The notes below the pieces were generated by a model. The model was not told the DNA's origin. It was given only the letters and a program-made list of their open reading frames with translations, and searched no databases. This document shows, in pieces, positions 19,201 through 25,916 of a DNA stretch of 59,636 bases; positions within the stretch are counted from its first letter, which is position 1, and every line of letters begins with the position of its first letter. A program made the position numbers and the translations under genes. Source of the DNA: a virus; IMG/VR virus record IMGVR_UViG_3300042567_001401, positions 1 to 59,636 of that record; one strand, written 5' to 3'.

Positions 19201-20456
19201 CAGTGATTGATGCACTTGGTTTCGTATTCCAAAAAGTATGGGATGGCATCACAGCTGGCTGGGATTTAATCAAGCCAGTATTTGATTGGATTTTGGATAT
19301 TATTGTTAACTTTATCAAGATGCAAGTTGAAGGTCTAACAGTTATTTTTGGTTTCCTTTGGGACAAAATTACAGCTGGCTGGGATTTGGTTGGACCAATT
19401 TTTGGTTTGATAGTAGACATTATTCAAAATGGAATCAAGGGTGCAATTGATATTGTAATGTTTTTATGGGATAACTTCTGGAATGGAATAAAGATCTCAT
19501 GGAGCTTCCTCAAGCCAATATTTGATTTGATTGTTGACGCAATTAAGTCTGGCATTGGATTTGCAATTGATCTAGTAAAGAAAGGCTGGGACATTTTTGT
19601 TGCAGTATTGAAGAATACTAAAGACTTAATTGTTGGCATTGTCCAAACGATTGGTAATTTCATTAGAGATGGAATTCAGTTTGCAATTGAAAAAGTAATC
19701 AGCGTATGGAACGGTTTGAAAGATGCGTTTAGTTCCGTGTGGGGCTTCATCCAACCAATTATCTCTAATATTGGAAATGCGATCAAGAATGTAATCGGTG
19801 GAGCTATTGACTTTATTTCAGCGGCAATATCAGCGATCCCACAAGCGTTTAAACTGGTTGTTAACAGTATAGGTGGATTGTTCAACAGAGCCGTTGATAT
19901 ACTCGGTGGATTTGCATTTCCGAAAACAATTTTGGGAGTCCCACTTCCTTTCATCGGAGGCAAGAAGGTAAGTGACTTTATTCCTCTTCCAAAAATTCCT
20001 CCTCTTTACAATGGTGGAAAAGTTGGAATGTACATGAAGGGTGGGATGGCATACGGAACTGGCGGCATGACTTATGGTCCTGCTCAGCAAGGTATCCCAG
20101 CGGTTCTTCATGGTGGTGAGTATGTAATCAACCATAAGGCTGTGCAGAGAATTGGCACAGACGCACTGGACAGACTCAATAGCCTTAGACTCTCCAAGCC
20201 TAACTTGCCAACAATGCCATCTGTTCCAAGTATTAAGATGCCTAACGCTGGTATGAATGTTTCGTCAGCTGGTCAAGCCAGCAGTTCTTCAACACAAAAT
20301 GTAAACATCTATGTTGACAATTTCATCGGTGAGCCAGAATGGTTTAATTCAATGATGAAGGGCTACAACACCACGGTTCTTCCAAGGAACCAAAAGGCAG
20401 CTGGTCTTGAAAGTCGTGTAATAAACACATATAATGGATTGAACAGAGGTCTGTAA
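7227..20456 (+). CDS. giant tape measure protein
   Basis: A 4409-residue tail length ruler and probable DNA-ejection channel component. About residues 320-400 form the TP901-type core (LSMTETAAMLAPMVAAGFQV). It alternates coiled-coil and low-complexity parts with hydrophobic segments (about 632-660, 2499-2522, 2695-2740, 3268-3352). Residues about 940-1140 are Lys/Ala/Pro/Val-rich with a 58-residue repeat resembling histone H1 tails; 1800-2100 is another Ala/Lys/Glu-rich stretch; 3209-3229 is a Gly/Ser linker; 3805-4124 is an exact 40-residue Trp repeat array. Near the C-terminus, PAVLHGGEYVINHKAVQRIG is a familiar actinophage tape-measure motif. I see no clear lytic transglycosylase or NlpC domain. 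At about 1.5 angstrom per residue it predicts a tail near 660 nm. Confidence 0.93.
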   Translation: MSDTGDSTTRIGIDASVTGAESVAGLTTNVVALSQQLVNLSQSATRSFSIQDSLNKALDRTRLSTGLVHNALAEYRKSQVLTNRVVEQATQQLNALSAAQARVAASGKTMSPALSASYRQANSHLTSVVSSADALNRVLKTNAIEKFGQKLQASGQIAQRTSYYFAAATAPLLMSLRSAFFSYARLDQETRRLTKLIADEFGTGAEAIEKASDKVRILGYELDKITAKYGTSRVLVQSLAGDFAELGVPDTAIVRLTEFTAAVEKLGNLDITQSQNFIQSIYQNILRVRRDMAAAEGYSLDLSSPKMMGQILSEVQGQLALFNMVENKTTLSLKDLADAFPEVSAAATTFGLSMTETAAMLAPMVAAGFQVGASANSIKVSLQRMVAMTKQNTQIIQGLNQALGDDFNYAAGVGMENIQQLVDGFNNLLSIKGEQGTLEFFARLFGVRQGPRMETSIRQLAVFQKALDNTSTAEGKIAAQLESSINARLTAHGYEAVSVKKIVDLANVHRQATQEVNGEYTIQARLVQQGQKDADAALRGAYTDTADYLSKVGTEAGKIFFTEAVGGVAAASIQMEQELGLAVDSVAVKFNKLKEAMLQIGRALAPIVDKVIGAILPVIQGIGDFLKKLSPFTQKIIGFLAFTLILIPQIRLLAATFKMAFGGIIGSLGKMLNAADGLGATLKGVRATSVSLAQILENPNITKGYNKLTQMTDGQFLLQQDKNAPGYSNKFLGRRKMRPTDLSGVSQPVKELFENKGVVGPTDKTSIKTLLGKSTKLGLPNTDELIRSMLTDMGTIPEKIAESTAKATEKAATSTADKITKGLKGSIFQNNTFIGNKFGGGTSGPGGTGTGPRTPKTPATGGTPTVPRTAVPMSATPSAPAAPSRYLTDPRFDQASTRKISIPSAKNVAKAATIGAPIAASVERVAAEAKAQLDALGVTVQEEVAKATEVVKEATKPKGKSPRGSPKKVKTTVEKAVGEAVSAATAPVAEAVEAVTEASTETPKKVEKAVKEVKNKAAAPKGGARKVKAKVEKVVSEAVVAAVAPIEETVSSVAQAATETPKKVEKAVKGVKSKATTPKGGAKKAAKSVKKITEQAVAAVESTVAGVAEVVDNSAAAQAAVEKATSQVGKATKVASKVAKAPTGQAAVVKLSYKEIAKFFDDAGQTIPAEYEFIRTTNKEVELTKRAKNQFFQNLTKQFEKGTASPLGSLSRSRGKPIYKLFDKQVDAQKDAYKSLVDELLLDRRSLEQSAKVRDQISATMSQMLQKGDGTPGVKPSGVSKSARKRIAAETKRAQEAVVAMNAVEALKLDAMPGVTPPPGVEEVYTTRPKAEIAAIEEKLAEAKANLEVAKKGSTDVANQLVDGYNKEIADLKEELVLARSAINEKIIPASPATSQLLNAQNDLMRNEAPLQNLTSGRTPGGVGIGPDNPVRYANTFSDRVGNMPRVVSGPKSVYNPVVLNPDIRAKILHDLEIEKLSQKLIDSTDANIARDLKSHMVDLEDQFEGKPKAALKKAAARQMAENMGVDLTKYLPTSDQFDPAAEAAILKNKKVVDGVTSFYKGIENGGDELVAELASMKTDVSPAKISAREKLAKAFAKQREALIPSDSGGRTAQPIRKIISGGMGKAKAGVVTVGKLIEDSINETVNALPASISDAKRQLIRATAIAVASSQPGAAVGEALQGGLKLVDQELTASQAKVVKGRLDLMRKQVLDLMGKDVAGFKTATITDSKGKITKFVSDAKSKAGVLLNKLAKGTALSVSDLGKAVEGVFVDSMGAASYAVTQVEKTKKGFRGFQFKDLNARVREVLDARVAAGTKAQASAANVGSGTAVGNRAAERQAAKEAQKVAQQKSKEEADQIVRDIQARKAGTAAAEVKKEATVAETAATKVETESKVKNTTATEVEAAAKTEATVVEKAETASTTKLTGAKEVLTGATAKGVTAATVDEQITKALGKAKVAQIAKLESQIATMTAEQLASANGVKVQAAQKDLKTKLNTLVKAQTEAAAAQANAEELGRASTSRLKTAKEKLASATQNAKIATEKLAKAVVAASTDVAAVAPALTGAASSAASGAGAGSAGTPKAPRTPRPRTPAAAIPASASGGSAIVKAIEKQTLQFDSSLANFFKGPNFFQGPNIFQGKLISADKLNLKIKDSAKVAKDAAKALPATDPLVVKAKARQNYKTLKDRIESRTGVPLSDERLDRLKRLTGVKTPTSIPAVMEDARADRAATRAADIRARVLSSVAASRAATASSGAKAAFKDMDMSSLDKVKSKLSSFNKMITGSIAGGFNKGFSLAGNGLTRFAQLYVKTMLSTVASGTDMSMKVAKSMTYLLSGGRKIIDETGLLGRAFKTLAVINRMSMNSIKTSAVETAFVMRALGTVVKSEVAPAFSTMIASLRNSKIIKAWTFLLFTGMNKVTGALRAASAAAGLFTSHTTRMKAVGVALDAVAKKRVAAGLAETIPLFQRLIIQASAYTGVGRGLRAMFASVTKTMFSALTMAIKLKFAMLLIAPVFILIAGFIMSMKSGLVKNNAAIENFRNAWVAIREAIITLSKPLMEMIGKFGGLGKASNGANAVSGALHTLSRLVKYVADAFSRFAKGPGMRYMQEVIVPVLTRMINRFILLGRTIAGVFRGDASAIKNFKGLLLSLAYEAFNSLQKLFGFLANLLPKLGPLLSSMIEAVLNATIDAFMYIMNFGKEVALFFGSMMIGIGGVLALFTGPMGAGVAAMGAGLIAAAGAAHLLDKNIGRVKSGVKGISTTIGTSIAQGLGSAAGFIEENIFGKIKKAVARKYGEEIGADVNAALASQLSDPADVKKALNDTLGGAGKNAPGAKAAGESLGEAIAKGIKDKLISMKEDWTGSFFGKADDQIGKITENYKEAIDKQKEEAMKAFDTQISAIEALGKAEEELTAKMDYEEKRREMIRSRSLDKENYLRERKIAKYEGRTEDVRSLDLSFRKSDQAAGKDITNLDTERAKTLQEQQRSIAIAVINREKDVMAKSFDEMQKQFDINLEKILNKGFSTKEEFSALLGEIGGAVQGFSGEINKTFEAAMTSLPSIIRNSTDPSVGMFSMTMQKLVDQAKMSFGADIRTGDASSILGSAYAMANGMPDAFKQAFSEGVISESVTPFITKISTIMGGLNVDAIWIEAGRSATEAMIGEMKRKLRALKGDLYDEFKTLFAGMGAEYNKLFPELEDLAKKIARIEAIRSQSGGGGGDSGSKGGGSGYDSLGKEVISVKYGEHLARKPVEDISSAMDPKSFSFFGMLIDGAKNLAKALGPVKTAILGAVGVIAGFMMLKGLFVIITGAFETLMLAAMYAVQPIGVALAGVSAVGLAIAAAVGVVIGVIVYMYIKFKWFRDMVNDTFKSVIDFFVTGFQMLKEPVSGFLSAVFDGVKQILSSLFGPIIDFGKKVVMGIVGAIAGVVVVIVGALRGITMVFDFIKVPLFKFIGFIIDMASGIVSVLADIISGAIDFIYKIIGALFTVGIGGPIKLIIEAFKLAFDIIVGIVTIAIDLIVKAFDFLKGPLSGPFEVGFEIIKGVFDKIKDIVSGVIDFIKNLFGGFDFGDISGPIITPFKVSFEFVRDVFGKIFDIVKGVFEKIISFIAPVGVTITNILLAPFKLLFDVFKAIANNPIVVFFARLVALLGLVAAIAATWTIKIVLESTWFVIKKVVGALIDLGKFIVGGLVDAFNIIKDVAIKAWDFIYEKVKGFIDWWHENIGSLWLIFVAAFAIIYEAAKFIFNWMKDTFGPVLAKVWDAFKEAVDVVFELLKTFGSWIGSVFTAAWEGIKTVASAIWGVISDAVNIAWDVLKQVASWIGTVLSKAWDIAGVVGKKAFEILGGAINLVWEIIKNGWSVVRVIFEKIIDVLQNPLAAAWGFIKGAVELVWGTITEMVDAVLPLLETIGNVVRGVVSGAWDILSKSISKVWDIIKFGWDMTKPVFDGFWSIIWRVIGPAVTVLGKIFSSFWDGIKAAWGFVKPIFDAMVEIISNVLSPVIDALGFVFQKVWDGITAGWDLIKPVFDWILDIIVNFIKMQVEGLTVIFGFLWDKITAGWDLVGPIFGLIVDIIQNGIKGAIDIVMFLWDNFWNGIKISWSFLKPIFDLIVDAIKSGIGFAIDLVKKGWDIFVAVLKNTKDLIVGIVQTIGNFIRDGIQFAIEKVISVWNGLKDAFSSVWGFIQPIISNIGNAIKNVIGGAIDFISAAISAIPQAFKLVVNSIGGLFNRAVDILGGFAFPKTILGVPLPFIGGKKVSDFIPLPKIPPLYNGGKVGMYMKGGMAYGTGGMTYGPAQQGIPAVLHGGEYVINHKAVQRIGTDALDRLNSLRLSKPNLPTMPSVPSIKMPNAGMNVSSAGQASSSSTQNVNIYVDNFIGEPEWFNSMMKGYNTTVLPRNQKAAGLESRVINTYNGLNRGL
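10050..10560 (+). repeat. 58-residue Lys/Ala/Pro repeats inside the tape measure
   Basis: The segment TETPKKVEKAVK begins at 10224 and recurs at 10398, exactly 174 nt (58 residues) later, each followed by a VK.KA..PKGGA.K block. A weaker copy (PKKVKTTVEKAVGEAV) lies one period upstream, near 10120. The segment is very basic and resembles histone H1-like tails. It may be a recently expanded spacer of the ruler or interact with DNA in the tail lumen. Confidence 0.6.
18639..19598 (+). repeat. eight 120-nt (40-residue) Trp repeats inside the tape measure
   Basis: A TGG codon beginning a W-[DEGN]-x-[IL] block recurs at 18639, 18759, 18879, 18999, 19119, 19239, 19359 and 19479, exactly 120 nt apart. 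The last five copies are the most alike, with WD.I...W followed by KP[IV]FD in four of them (GPIFG in the fourth). The copies differ at the DNA level, so selection rather than very recent amplification keeps the spacing. Each unit would add about 6 nm to the ruler if helical. Confidence 0.8.
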
Positions 20457-20851
20457 TGTCTATATCCAATCTGATGACTATAAACGGAACAGAAGTCACT
20501 GAACATAATAGAAAGTTCAGTATGTCTGAACAAATTTCGGCTAATGAGGTTGACCTCGCCTCTGGTCATAGAAGAAGATATTACACTACAAACAAGAAAC
20601 AATTCTCCTTGTCTTGGTCGTATCTTCCAGATCTAGTTGCTAAAACTGTTGATAATAGAAGCGCTAGAAATTTCTTGTTTGGTATTGTGAATACAAGTGC
20701 TTTTGCAACGGTTGGGATTGAACTAGAGCCAGGAGCTGGCTTTACGGAGTATGATTGCTATGTTGATTCATATAGCGAGTCTCTAATTAGAAGAGACTTA
20801 ACAACTGGCTGTACTTATTACGATGTCTCTTTGACATTGACGGAAAGATAG
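20456..20851 (+). CDS. minor tail protein (distal tail region), short paralogue
   Basis: A 131-residue protein directly after the tape measure (1-nt overlap). It contains ING.EVTEHNRKFSMSEQI, then RRRYYT..KKQFSLSWSYLP and a C-terminal YSESLIRRDLTTGCTYYDVS. The C-terminal 130 residues of the next protein have the same pattern, so the pair are paralogues. Position after the tape measure is typical of distal tail (Dit-like) proteins that form the ring at the tail tip. Medium confidence in the precise role. Confidence 0.6.
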   Translation: MSISNLMTINGTEVTEHNRKFSMSEQISANEVDLASGHRRRYYTTNKKQFSLSWSYLPDLVAKTVDNRSARNFLFGIVNTSAFATVGIELEPGAGFTEYDCYVDSYSESLIRRDLTTGCTYYDVSLTLTER

Positions 20852-20852
20852 T

Positions 20853-21920
20853 ATGACCAGCAGTTGGTTTAGCTTCTCCGAGCCCCTCAATAGTGGTATT
20901 GATTTTTATTTAGCAGATGACAATGATGTAGTAGTAGATTTAAGCTCATCTGCAAGTTTAACAGTTGATTCTTATAGAATAATTCATGGCGATATTGTAC
21001 TTTCAGTCCAGGCTGATTCTAGCGTTAGTGCACATAAGATTGTTTTTGCAGATGTTGTGCTCTCTGGTCTATCAGTAACTGCTACTGTAGCTACAGAAAG
21101 ACAAGATGCACTAGTCACCGTTTCTGCCAACACAACTGTTGCTGTAACAATGATGAAGTTTTCGTATTCGGAATCTTCTCAAAGTGCTTCTGTAGATGTT
21201 GCTCAAACAGTTACGAGAATTGCAGAGTCTGCTGTGTCATTGTCGTCATCTGCAGACATTACCGCTGCTTCTGTAAAGTTTGCAAACTCAGCTGCAGTGG
21301 TTTCAGCTTCTGCATCACTAACTAGCGTTGGGACTAAAATTTCACAAGCAATTTCTGCATTGTCATCATCATTGCAATTGACTGTTGCTGGTAAAATATC
21401 TCTTGCAACAATACAAATTGTTCTTCAAGAAGTAGGTGCTCTGGCTATCCAAACACCAATTGTCTTTGCACAAAATGTTGCTAGCGGTATTGACGCAAGT
21501 ATTTACAGGACACTTGTTTTGCTTGATGGAAAACCATTGACGATTCATAATAGAAAGCTTGATATGGGCGTAGATCAGATATTCACAGAAACTGTTAATT
21601 GGAATAACAGAAAAACAAGATATTACAAATCAAGTTCAAGGGCTGGTAGGCGTACATTTAGCATGTCTTGGTCATGGCTGCCGAATTCAATAAATTACAC
21701 AGTTGACGGTAATAGTGGTCGTGATTTTATAAAGAGGGTAGCTGAAGACCCAAGGCATCATGTCCTTAAGATAATTAATATGGATGAGACTGGAACAACG
21801 CCGTACTCAGAAACAAGTTATAATGTATTAGTGAAAGATTATAGTGAAACATTGATTAGAAGAGATATCCCAAATGATGTCTACTTCTGGGATTGCTCTA
21901 TGAGCCTGGAAGAGGTGTAA
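20853..21920 (+). CDS. minor tail protein with repetitive N-terminus and Dit-like C-terminal module
   Basis: A 355-residue protein. Residues about 20-200 are made of degenerate repeats of about 25 residues, rich in Ser, Val, Ala and Thr (for example SASLTV, SSVSAHK, TTVAVTM, SADITAA). Residues about 222-355 match the preceding 131-residue protein: LDGKPLTIHNRKLDMG, RRTFSMSWSWLP, YSETLIRRDIP. It therefore looks like the same ring module with an added beta-solenoid-like arm. It is placed 1 nt after its paralogue and directly upstream of the large tip protein, with no gap. Confidence 0.55.
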   Translation: MTSSWFSFSEPLNSGIDFYLADDNDVVVDLSSSASLTVDSYRIIHGDIVLSVQADSSVSAHKIVFADVVLSGLSVTATVATERQDALVTVSANTTVAVTMMKFSYSESSQSASVDVAQTVTRIAESAVSLSSSADITAASVKFANSAAVVSASASLTSVGTKISQAISALSSSLQLTVAGKISLATIQIVLQEVGALAIQTPIVFAQNVASGIDASIYRTLVLLDGKPLTIHNRKLDMGVDQIFTETVNWNNRKTRYYKSSSRAGRRTFSMSWSWLPNSINYTVDGNSGRDFIKRVAEDPRHHVLKIINMDETGTTPYSETSYNVLVKDYSETLIRRDIPNDVYFWDCSMSLEEV

Positions 21921-24900
21921 ATGCTTCAATACGGGTTGTACGATAAAGAAATATCAAGCTCATTCAATGCGGCTATAGATGACATATCTCAGAGTGTAAA
22001 ACCATTAGTTATGGTTGATTGGCTTGACAGTAGGCATGTTGATAAGTTTTCAAATACTGAAATTGCCAGCAGTAATGACACATGCACCCAGAAATCTGAA
22101 GCAGCAATCAATTTGAATGTTACGGGGATGCTGTCAAACGGAAGAACGCTCTCTGCTAATGAAAACCTTTTTAACAGATCAAGAGGCAGGGATTTCTATT
22201 TTACTCCAAATGAGTCAATTAATGGTATAGAACGCCAAGCATTTACATGGGCAGTGTGTGATGCAAAAGATGTTAACGGTAAAACAATTACGGCTAATGG
22301 TCAATGGCATTGTCTCCCTTCCACTAAAGATGAAAATTATGAATTCGGGTATGAGTCTGCAACGAAAAGCACTGGTACTCTCCATTCAACACTAAATGGG
22401 TACGAGCTTACATCCGCAGTATTGCTGACATATGTGTTTACACAAAGAAAAGTAAATTTAATTAAAGTTGTTACATCGGAATATAATGGTCAAATTAAAG
22501 CTTATAATGTTAAAGCTTATAACAATACATCTAATTTAGTATACAATCAAGATGCGGAAATACCAGATGACAATTATTTTTTTGAACATTATCTTGATGG
22601 TATTACATCAAATGATATCAATAAAATTATATTAACAGTATATACAACAAAAAATCCATACGATTATGTAAGAATAAATGAGATGTCTCCTATCTATAGA
22701 CTAGACATGACTGATTATGTTATGAACTTTAATGTTTCAAAAGTAAGGGATGTGCACGAGACAAGTCTCCCTATCGCTGGTAGCGGCAGCAATACATCTT
22801 CAATAACATTTGATAATGCTTTAAAAGATTTTAACCTGTTCAATTCGGCTTCCGCTTTTGGCAAATATATGAAGAAAGATATTCGTTTTAATATCTATGC
22901 TGGCTGGGAGATTCATCGTGCGGATGGCATCTATGTTGATGCTCTTCTGAACGCCAATGTCACATCTTCAAGCACAACATGGAATGTTAACAGCGTTAAC
23001 GACTTTCCAGACGGTGGTGCTGGAAATTACTACCTACTTACCGTGGAGCCGAATACTGTAAATAAAGAAATAGTTATTGCAACAAAAGGGACTGGCAATA
23101 CATTTACAATAATTCAGCGTGGAGTTGGCGGGACTGCTGCTCGTGCCCACAGCTCTGGGTCTGTTGTAAGATTTGATATTTACGAATATGTTCCCTTCGG
23201 AGTCTTCTATGTTGATGAATGGCAGGGTTCTTCATCAAGCATGACAGTTAGTGCGAATCTAACAGATAGAAGTAAATTTGGTCAAGAAAAAATGTTGACA
23301 AAAGGTTTCTTATTGCAAGACTCAACAGTTGCAGAAGCCGTTGAGCATTTGCTATTAATGACCAACTTTCCAAAATCTGACATTCAGTATTTGTTAAATC
23401 CAGCAAAAACTTATAAGAAAAATAATGCTATTTTACATTACGGGTTTGATGAGAACAGTATAGATAGAGCTAATTCACAAAAGGTTGTATCAACCTCCTT
23501 AAGAGCCAGGCTTGTTCAAGTCCCAGAGGGTGACTTAAATTCAGTTCGTGATATAAAACTTGACGCTAACGATAGAGAGTTGAACACATATGAAAAAGCT
23601 CTAGATGTAAAAGCTTACATATCGCCATCGTTAACAACCACATCAGCGGCGATTTCTACAAGCAATTCTCTAGCCCTTGATTTTACCAGTGGGCAATTTA
23701 CAAATAAAGATGGCGATGTTGTTAATGAATATTTTAATGGTGTGTTTGATGGGTATTATGTTCCATCTGCTACTGGAACATATTCTTTTGTAATTGGCAT
23801 TAATAAAGGCGGATTCCGTGTTTATCTGAATAAGGTAAGAATCATTGACGAATGGAGAATTATTGATTCTGGGACTAGCTCGCAGGAATATTTTTTTTCT
23901 GATGAGTATGTCTTGACAGCTGGCAACCCATATGAATTAAGGATTGAGTTCTTTACAGAGCAATTTGTAAGCGGCGAACAATTTAAAATATCCTTAGGGA
24001 GGGAATACAATGGCACTCAAGATTCAATCTATGCAAGTGAATGTTACACAATGGTTGCTAGCGATAGGATTGGAAACAAGAATGATTATTCTTATTTGAC
24101 TTTTGCATCAAATTCATGGACACAAACTGCGGGTGTTAACTTGATTGAAAGGTCGGCTAGAAGAAATGATGCTATCTATAGAGGCTCAGTTGCCATATCT
24201 CAGACAAGCGGCGTTGTGTCTGATAGCGCAAGCAAGAGCGTCTTGCTCGCTTCAAATTCTTACTTAAGAACGCCATATCACATATCTTATGATGTGTTTA
24301 ACACATCATCAAATTCCTATACTGGTGAATTTAGTATTCAGATTTATGCAAAATTTCATAACGGATCTTTTTCTAGTGATGGCGAGTATATTAGTAATTG
24401 GAGTAATTCAACTTCTAATGCTGGTTTTGAATTTTTTAATAATTCATCATCTAATGGCTTTAAATTTAAAACAAGCACTGGAACGCAAACAATAAGTAGC
24501 AACTCTGCTCTTTCAAGTTCGGTGTATAATCATATTGCGGTTACATACAAGAGTAATTCTGTTAAATATTATATAAATGGCGCTTTAGCCAATACTGTTA
24601 CTACATCTGGAACCCTTGTTGCTTTTACTGGAAAGAGCTTAACTTTTGGGGGTAGAGGTGCTGGGTTTACATCAGGTTCAGAAGTAGCGCCAGCAGCAAT
24701 TAGAAGTTTCTTTATTGATGAATTTGCGGTGTTTAACAAATGCTTGTCCAGCCAGCAAATTACAAATGACTATATTGAAACACAAATGAAGGAAGCAAGA
24801 GTAATGCCTTTTATTTATGGTAACGATGCTTCGGTCCAGGAGATTATTGACAATATAAGCCTTGCTGATTTCGGAAGACTGTATGTAGACGAAAACAATA

Positions 24901-25916
24901 ATGCTCGGTATGAGCATTTTAATAGATTCTTTGAGTCATCAATAGACCAGCATGCGAATGTGCAATATCAGCTTTCTGATTCTTCAAATATTATTGACGC
25001 AAGTTATAATGTTCAATTACAGGCTAACAAGATAGTTATAAAAGTAAATGGGGTTGCGAATAATTTAATTGAAAAACAAAGCCTATGGCGTGCTGAAGAT
25101 CCAACAACTCTGGGAGTTACTAAGCTATCGTTGTCTATGGCGAATAACGATGTAAGTATGAATGTTTTATCAACTGATAATCCTTATTTTGCTAAATCTG
25201 GTTATCTAAAAATTGATAATGAGATTATTAAATATAGCAACACTACGAGTAACTCATTCTTAACACTAGAGAGGGCTCAATTTGATACATTTGCCGCATC
25301 TCATAATGCAAACACATTGGTGAGGGAAGTAAAGAACTATGACCTGTTGTTTGATAAAGCCCCAGCATTTAAGATAGAAAACCCTTTGATTACAAATATG
25401 TCCACTGTAAATCCAGCAATGATTGAGTTAGTTAAGTATAACCCAACTCCGTATGGCGCTAAGTTGATATTAGCAGCATCTAACAATACTACTAATGGAG
25501 ATATTGTTTATGTTGAAGGTGAGAACCCATTGTCTGGGGAGAAACATTTTGCTGGTATTGCTGGTATCCCAGTGATTGTAACCGATAGGACTGGTGATGT
25601 TAAAGAACAGAAAGCTGTCCTTGATGATAATGTGAGAAGGTACGGCTTAAAAGAAATTGTTATAGAAAATGAATTCATTACAGACCTTTCACACGCACAG
25701 AGTTTGGCTGATTTTATTATCTCTAAAATGTCAGATCCAGTTCCAGTTCTTAATCTAAATATATTACCAATTCCAAAATTACAATTAGGTGATAGAATTA
25801 GAATATCTACGATGGATTCTTTTGATATAATCAATGGTGACTATTGGTTGATAAGCACTGATTTTGCATATGGACAAACCTTAACGCAATCAATTGTTAT
25901 AAGGAAGGTTGTTTAA
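21921..25916 (+). CDS. large minor tail / tail-tip protein with PA14-like and LamG-like modules
   Basis: A 1331-residue tail-tip protein. The N-terminal part (about 1-480) is beta-rich tail-hub-like sequence. About residues 587-698 resemble a PA14 domain (EYFNGVFDGYY, TGTYSFVIGINKGGFRVYLN), and about 794-941 a LamG/concanavalin-like lectin domain (YTGEFSIQIYAKF, YNHIAVTYKSNSVKYYINGA, FFIDEFAVFN). The C-terminal 300 residues resume hub-like sequence. Both inserted modules are glycan-binding folds in other proteins, so recognition of host surface sugars is likely. The stop overlaps the next ATG (TTTAATG). No peptidase motif was seen. Confidence 0.7.
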   Translation: MLQYGLYDKEISSSFNAAIDDISQSVKPLVMVDWLDSRHVDKFSNTEIASSNDTCTQKSEAAINLNVTGMLSNGRTLSANENLFNRSRGRDFYFTPNESINGIERQAFTWAVCDAKDVNGKTITANGQWHCLPSTKDENYEFGYESATKSTGTLHSTLNGYELTSAVLLTYVFTQRKVNLIKVVTSEYNGQIKAYNVKAYNNTSNLVYNQDAEIPDDNYFFEHYLDGITSNDINKIILTVYTTKNPYDYVRINEMSPIYRLDMTDYVMNFNVSKVRDVHETSLPIAGSGSNTSSITFDNALKDFNLFNSASAFGKYMKKDIRFNIYAGWEIHRADGIYVDALLNANVTSSSTTWNVNSVNDFPDGGAGNYYLLTVEPNTVNKEIVIATKGTGNTFTIIQRGVGGTAARAHSSGSVVRFDIYEYVPFGVFYVDEWQGSSSSMTVSANLTDRSKFGQEKMLTKGFLLQDSTVAEAVEHLLLMTNFPKSDIQYLLNPAKTYKKNNAILHYGFDENSIDRANSQKVVSTSLRARLVQVPEGDLNSVRDIKLDANDRELNTYEKALDVKAYISPSLTTTSAAISTSNSLALDFTSGQFTNKDGDVVNEYFNGVFDGYYVPSATGTYSFVIGINKGGFRVYLNKVRIIDEWRIIDSGTSSQEYFFSDEYVLTAGNPYELRIEFFTEQFVSGEQFKISLGREYNGTQDSIYASECYTMVASDRIGNKNDYSYLTFASNSWTQTAGVNLIERSARRNDAIYRGSVAISQTSGVVSDSASKSVLLASNSYLRTPYHISYDVFNTSSNSYTGEFSIQIYAKFHNGSFSSDGEYISNWSNSTSNAGFEFFNNSSSNGFKFKTSTGTQTISSNSALSSSVYNHIAVTYKSNSVKYYINGALANTVTTSGTLVAFTGKSLTFGGRGAGFTSGSEVAPAAIRSFFIDEFAVFNKCLSSQQITNDYIETQMKEARVMPFIYGNDASVQEIIDNISLADFGRLYVDENNNARYEHFNRFFESSIDQHANVQYQLSDSSNIIDASYNVQLQANKIVIKVNGVANNLIEKQSLWRAEDPTTLGVTKLSLSMANNDVSMNVLSTDNPYFAKSGYLKIDNEIIKYSNTTSNSFLTLERAQFDTFAASHNANTLVREVKNYDLLFDKAPAFKIENPLITNMSTVNPAMIELVKYNPTPYGAKLILAASNNTTNGDIVYVEGENPLSGEKHFAGIAGIPVIVTDRTGDVKEQKAVLDDNVRRYGLKEIVIENEFITDLSHAQSLADFIISKMSDPVPVLNLNILPIPKLQLGDRIRISTMDSFDIINGDYWLISTDFAYGQTLTQSIVIRKVV

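Noticed and set aside
18332-19420. Long open frame on the - strand (about 360 residues) opposite the tape measure
   Set aside because: It mirrors the repetitive, biased codon use of the tape measure repeat region, has an implausible Ile/Thr/Ser composition and no ribosome site. A shadow frame.
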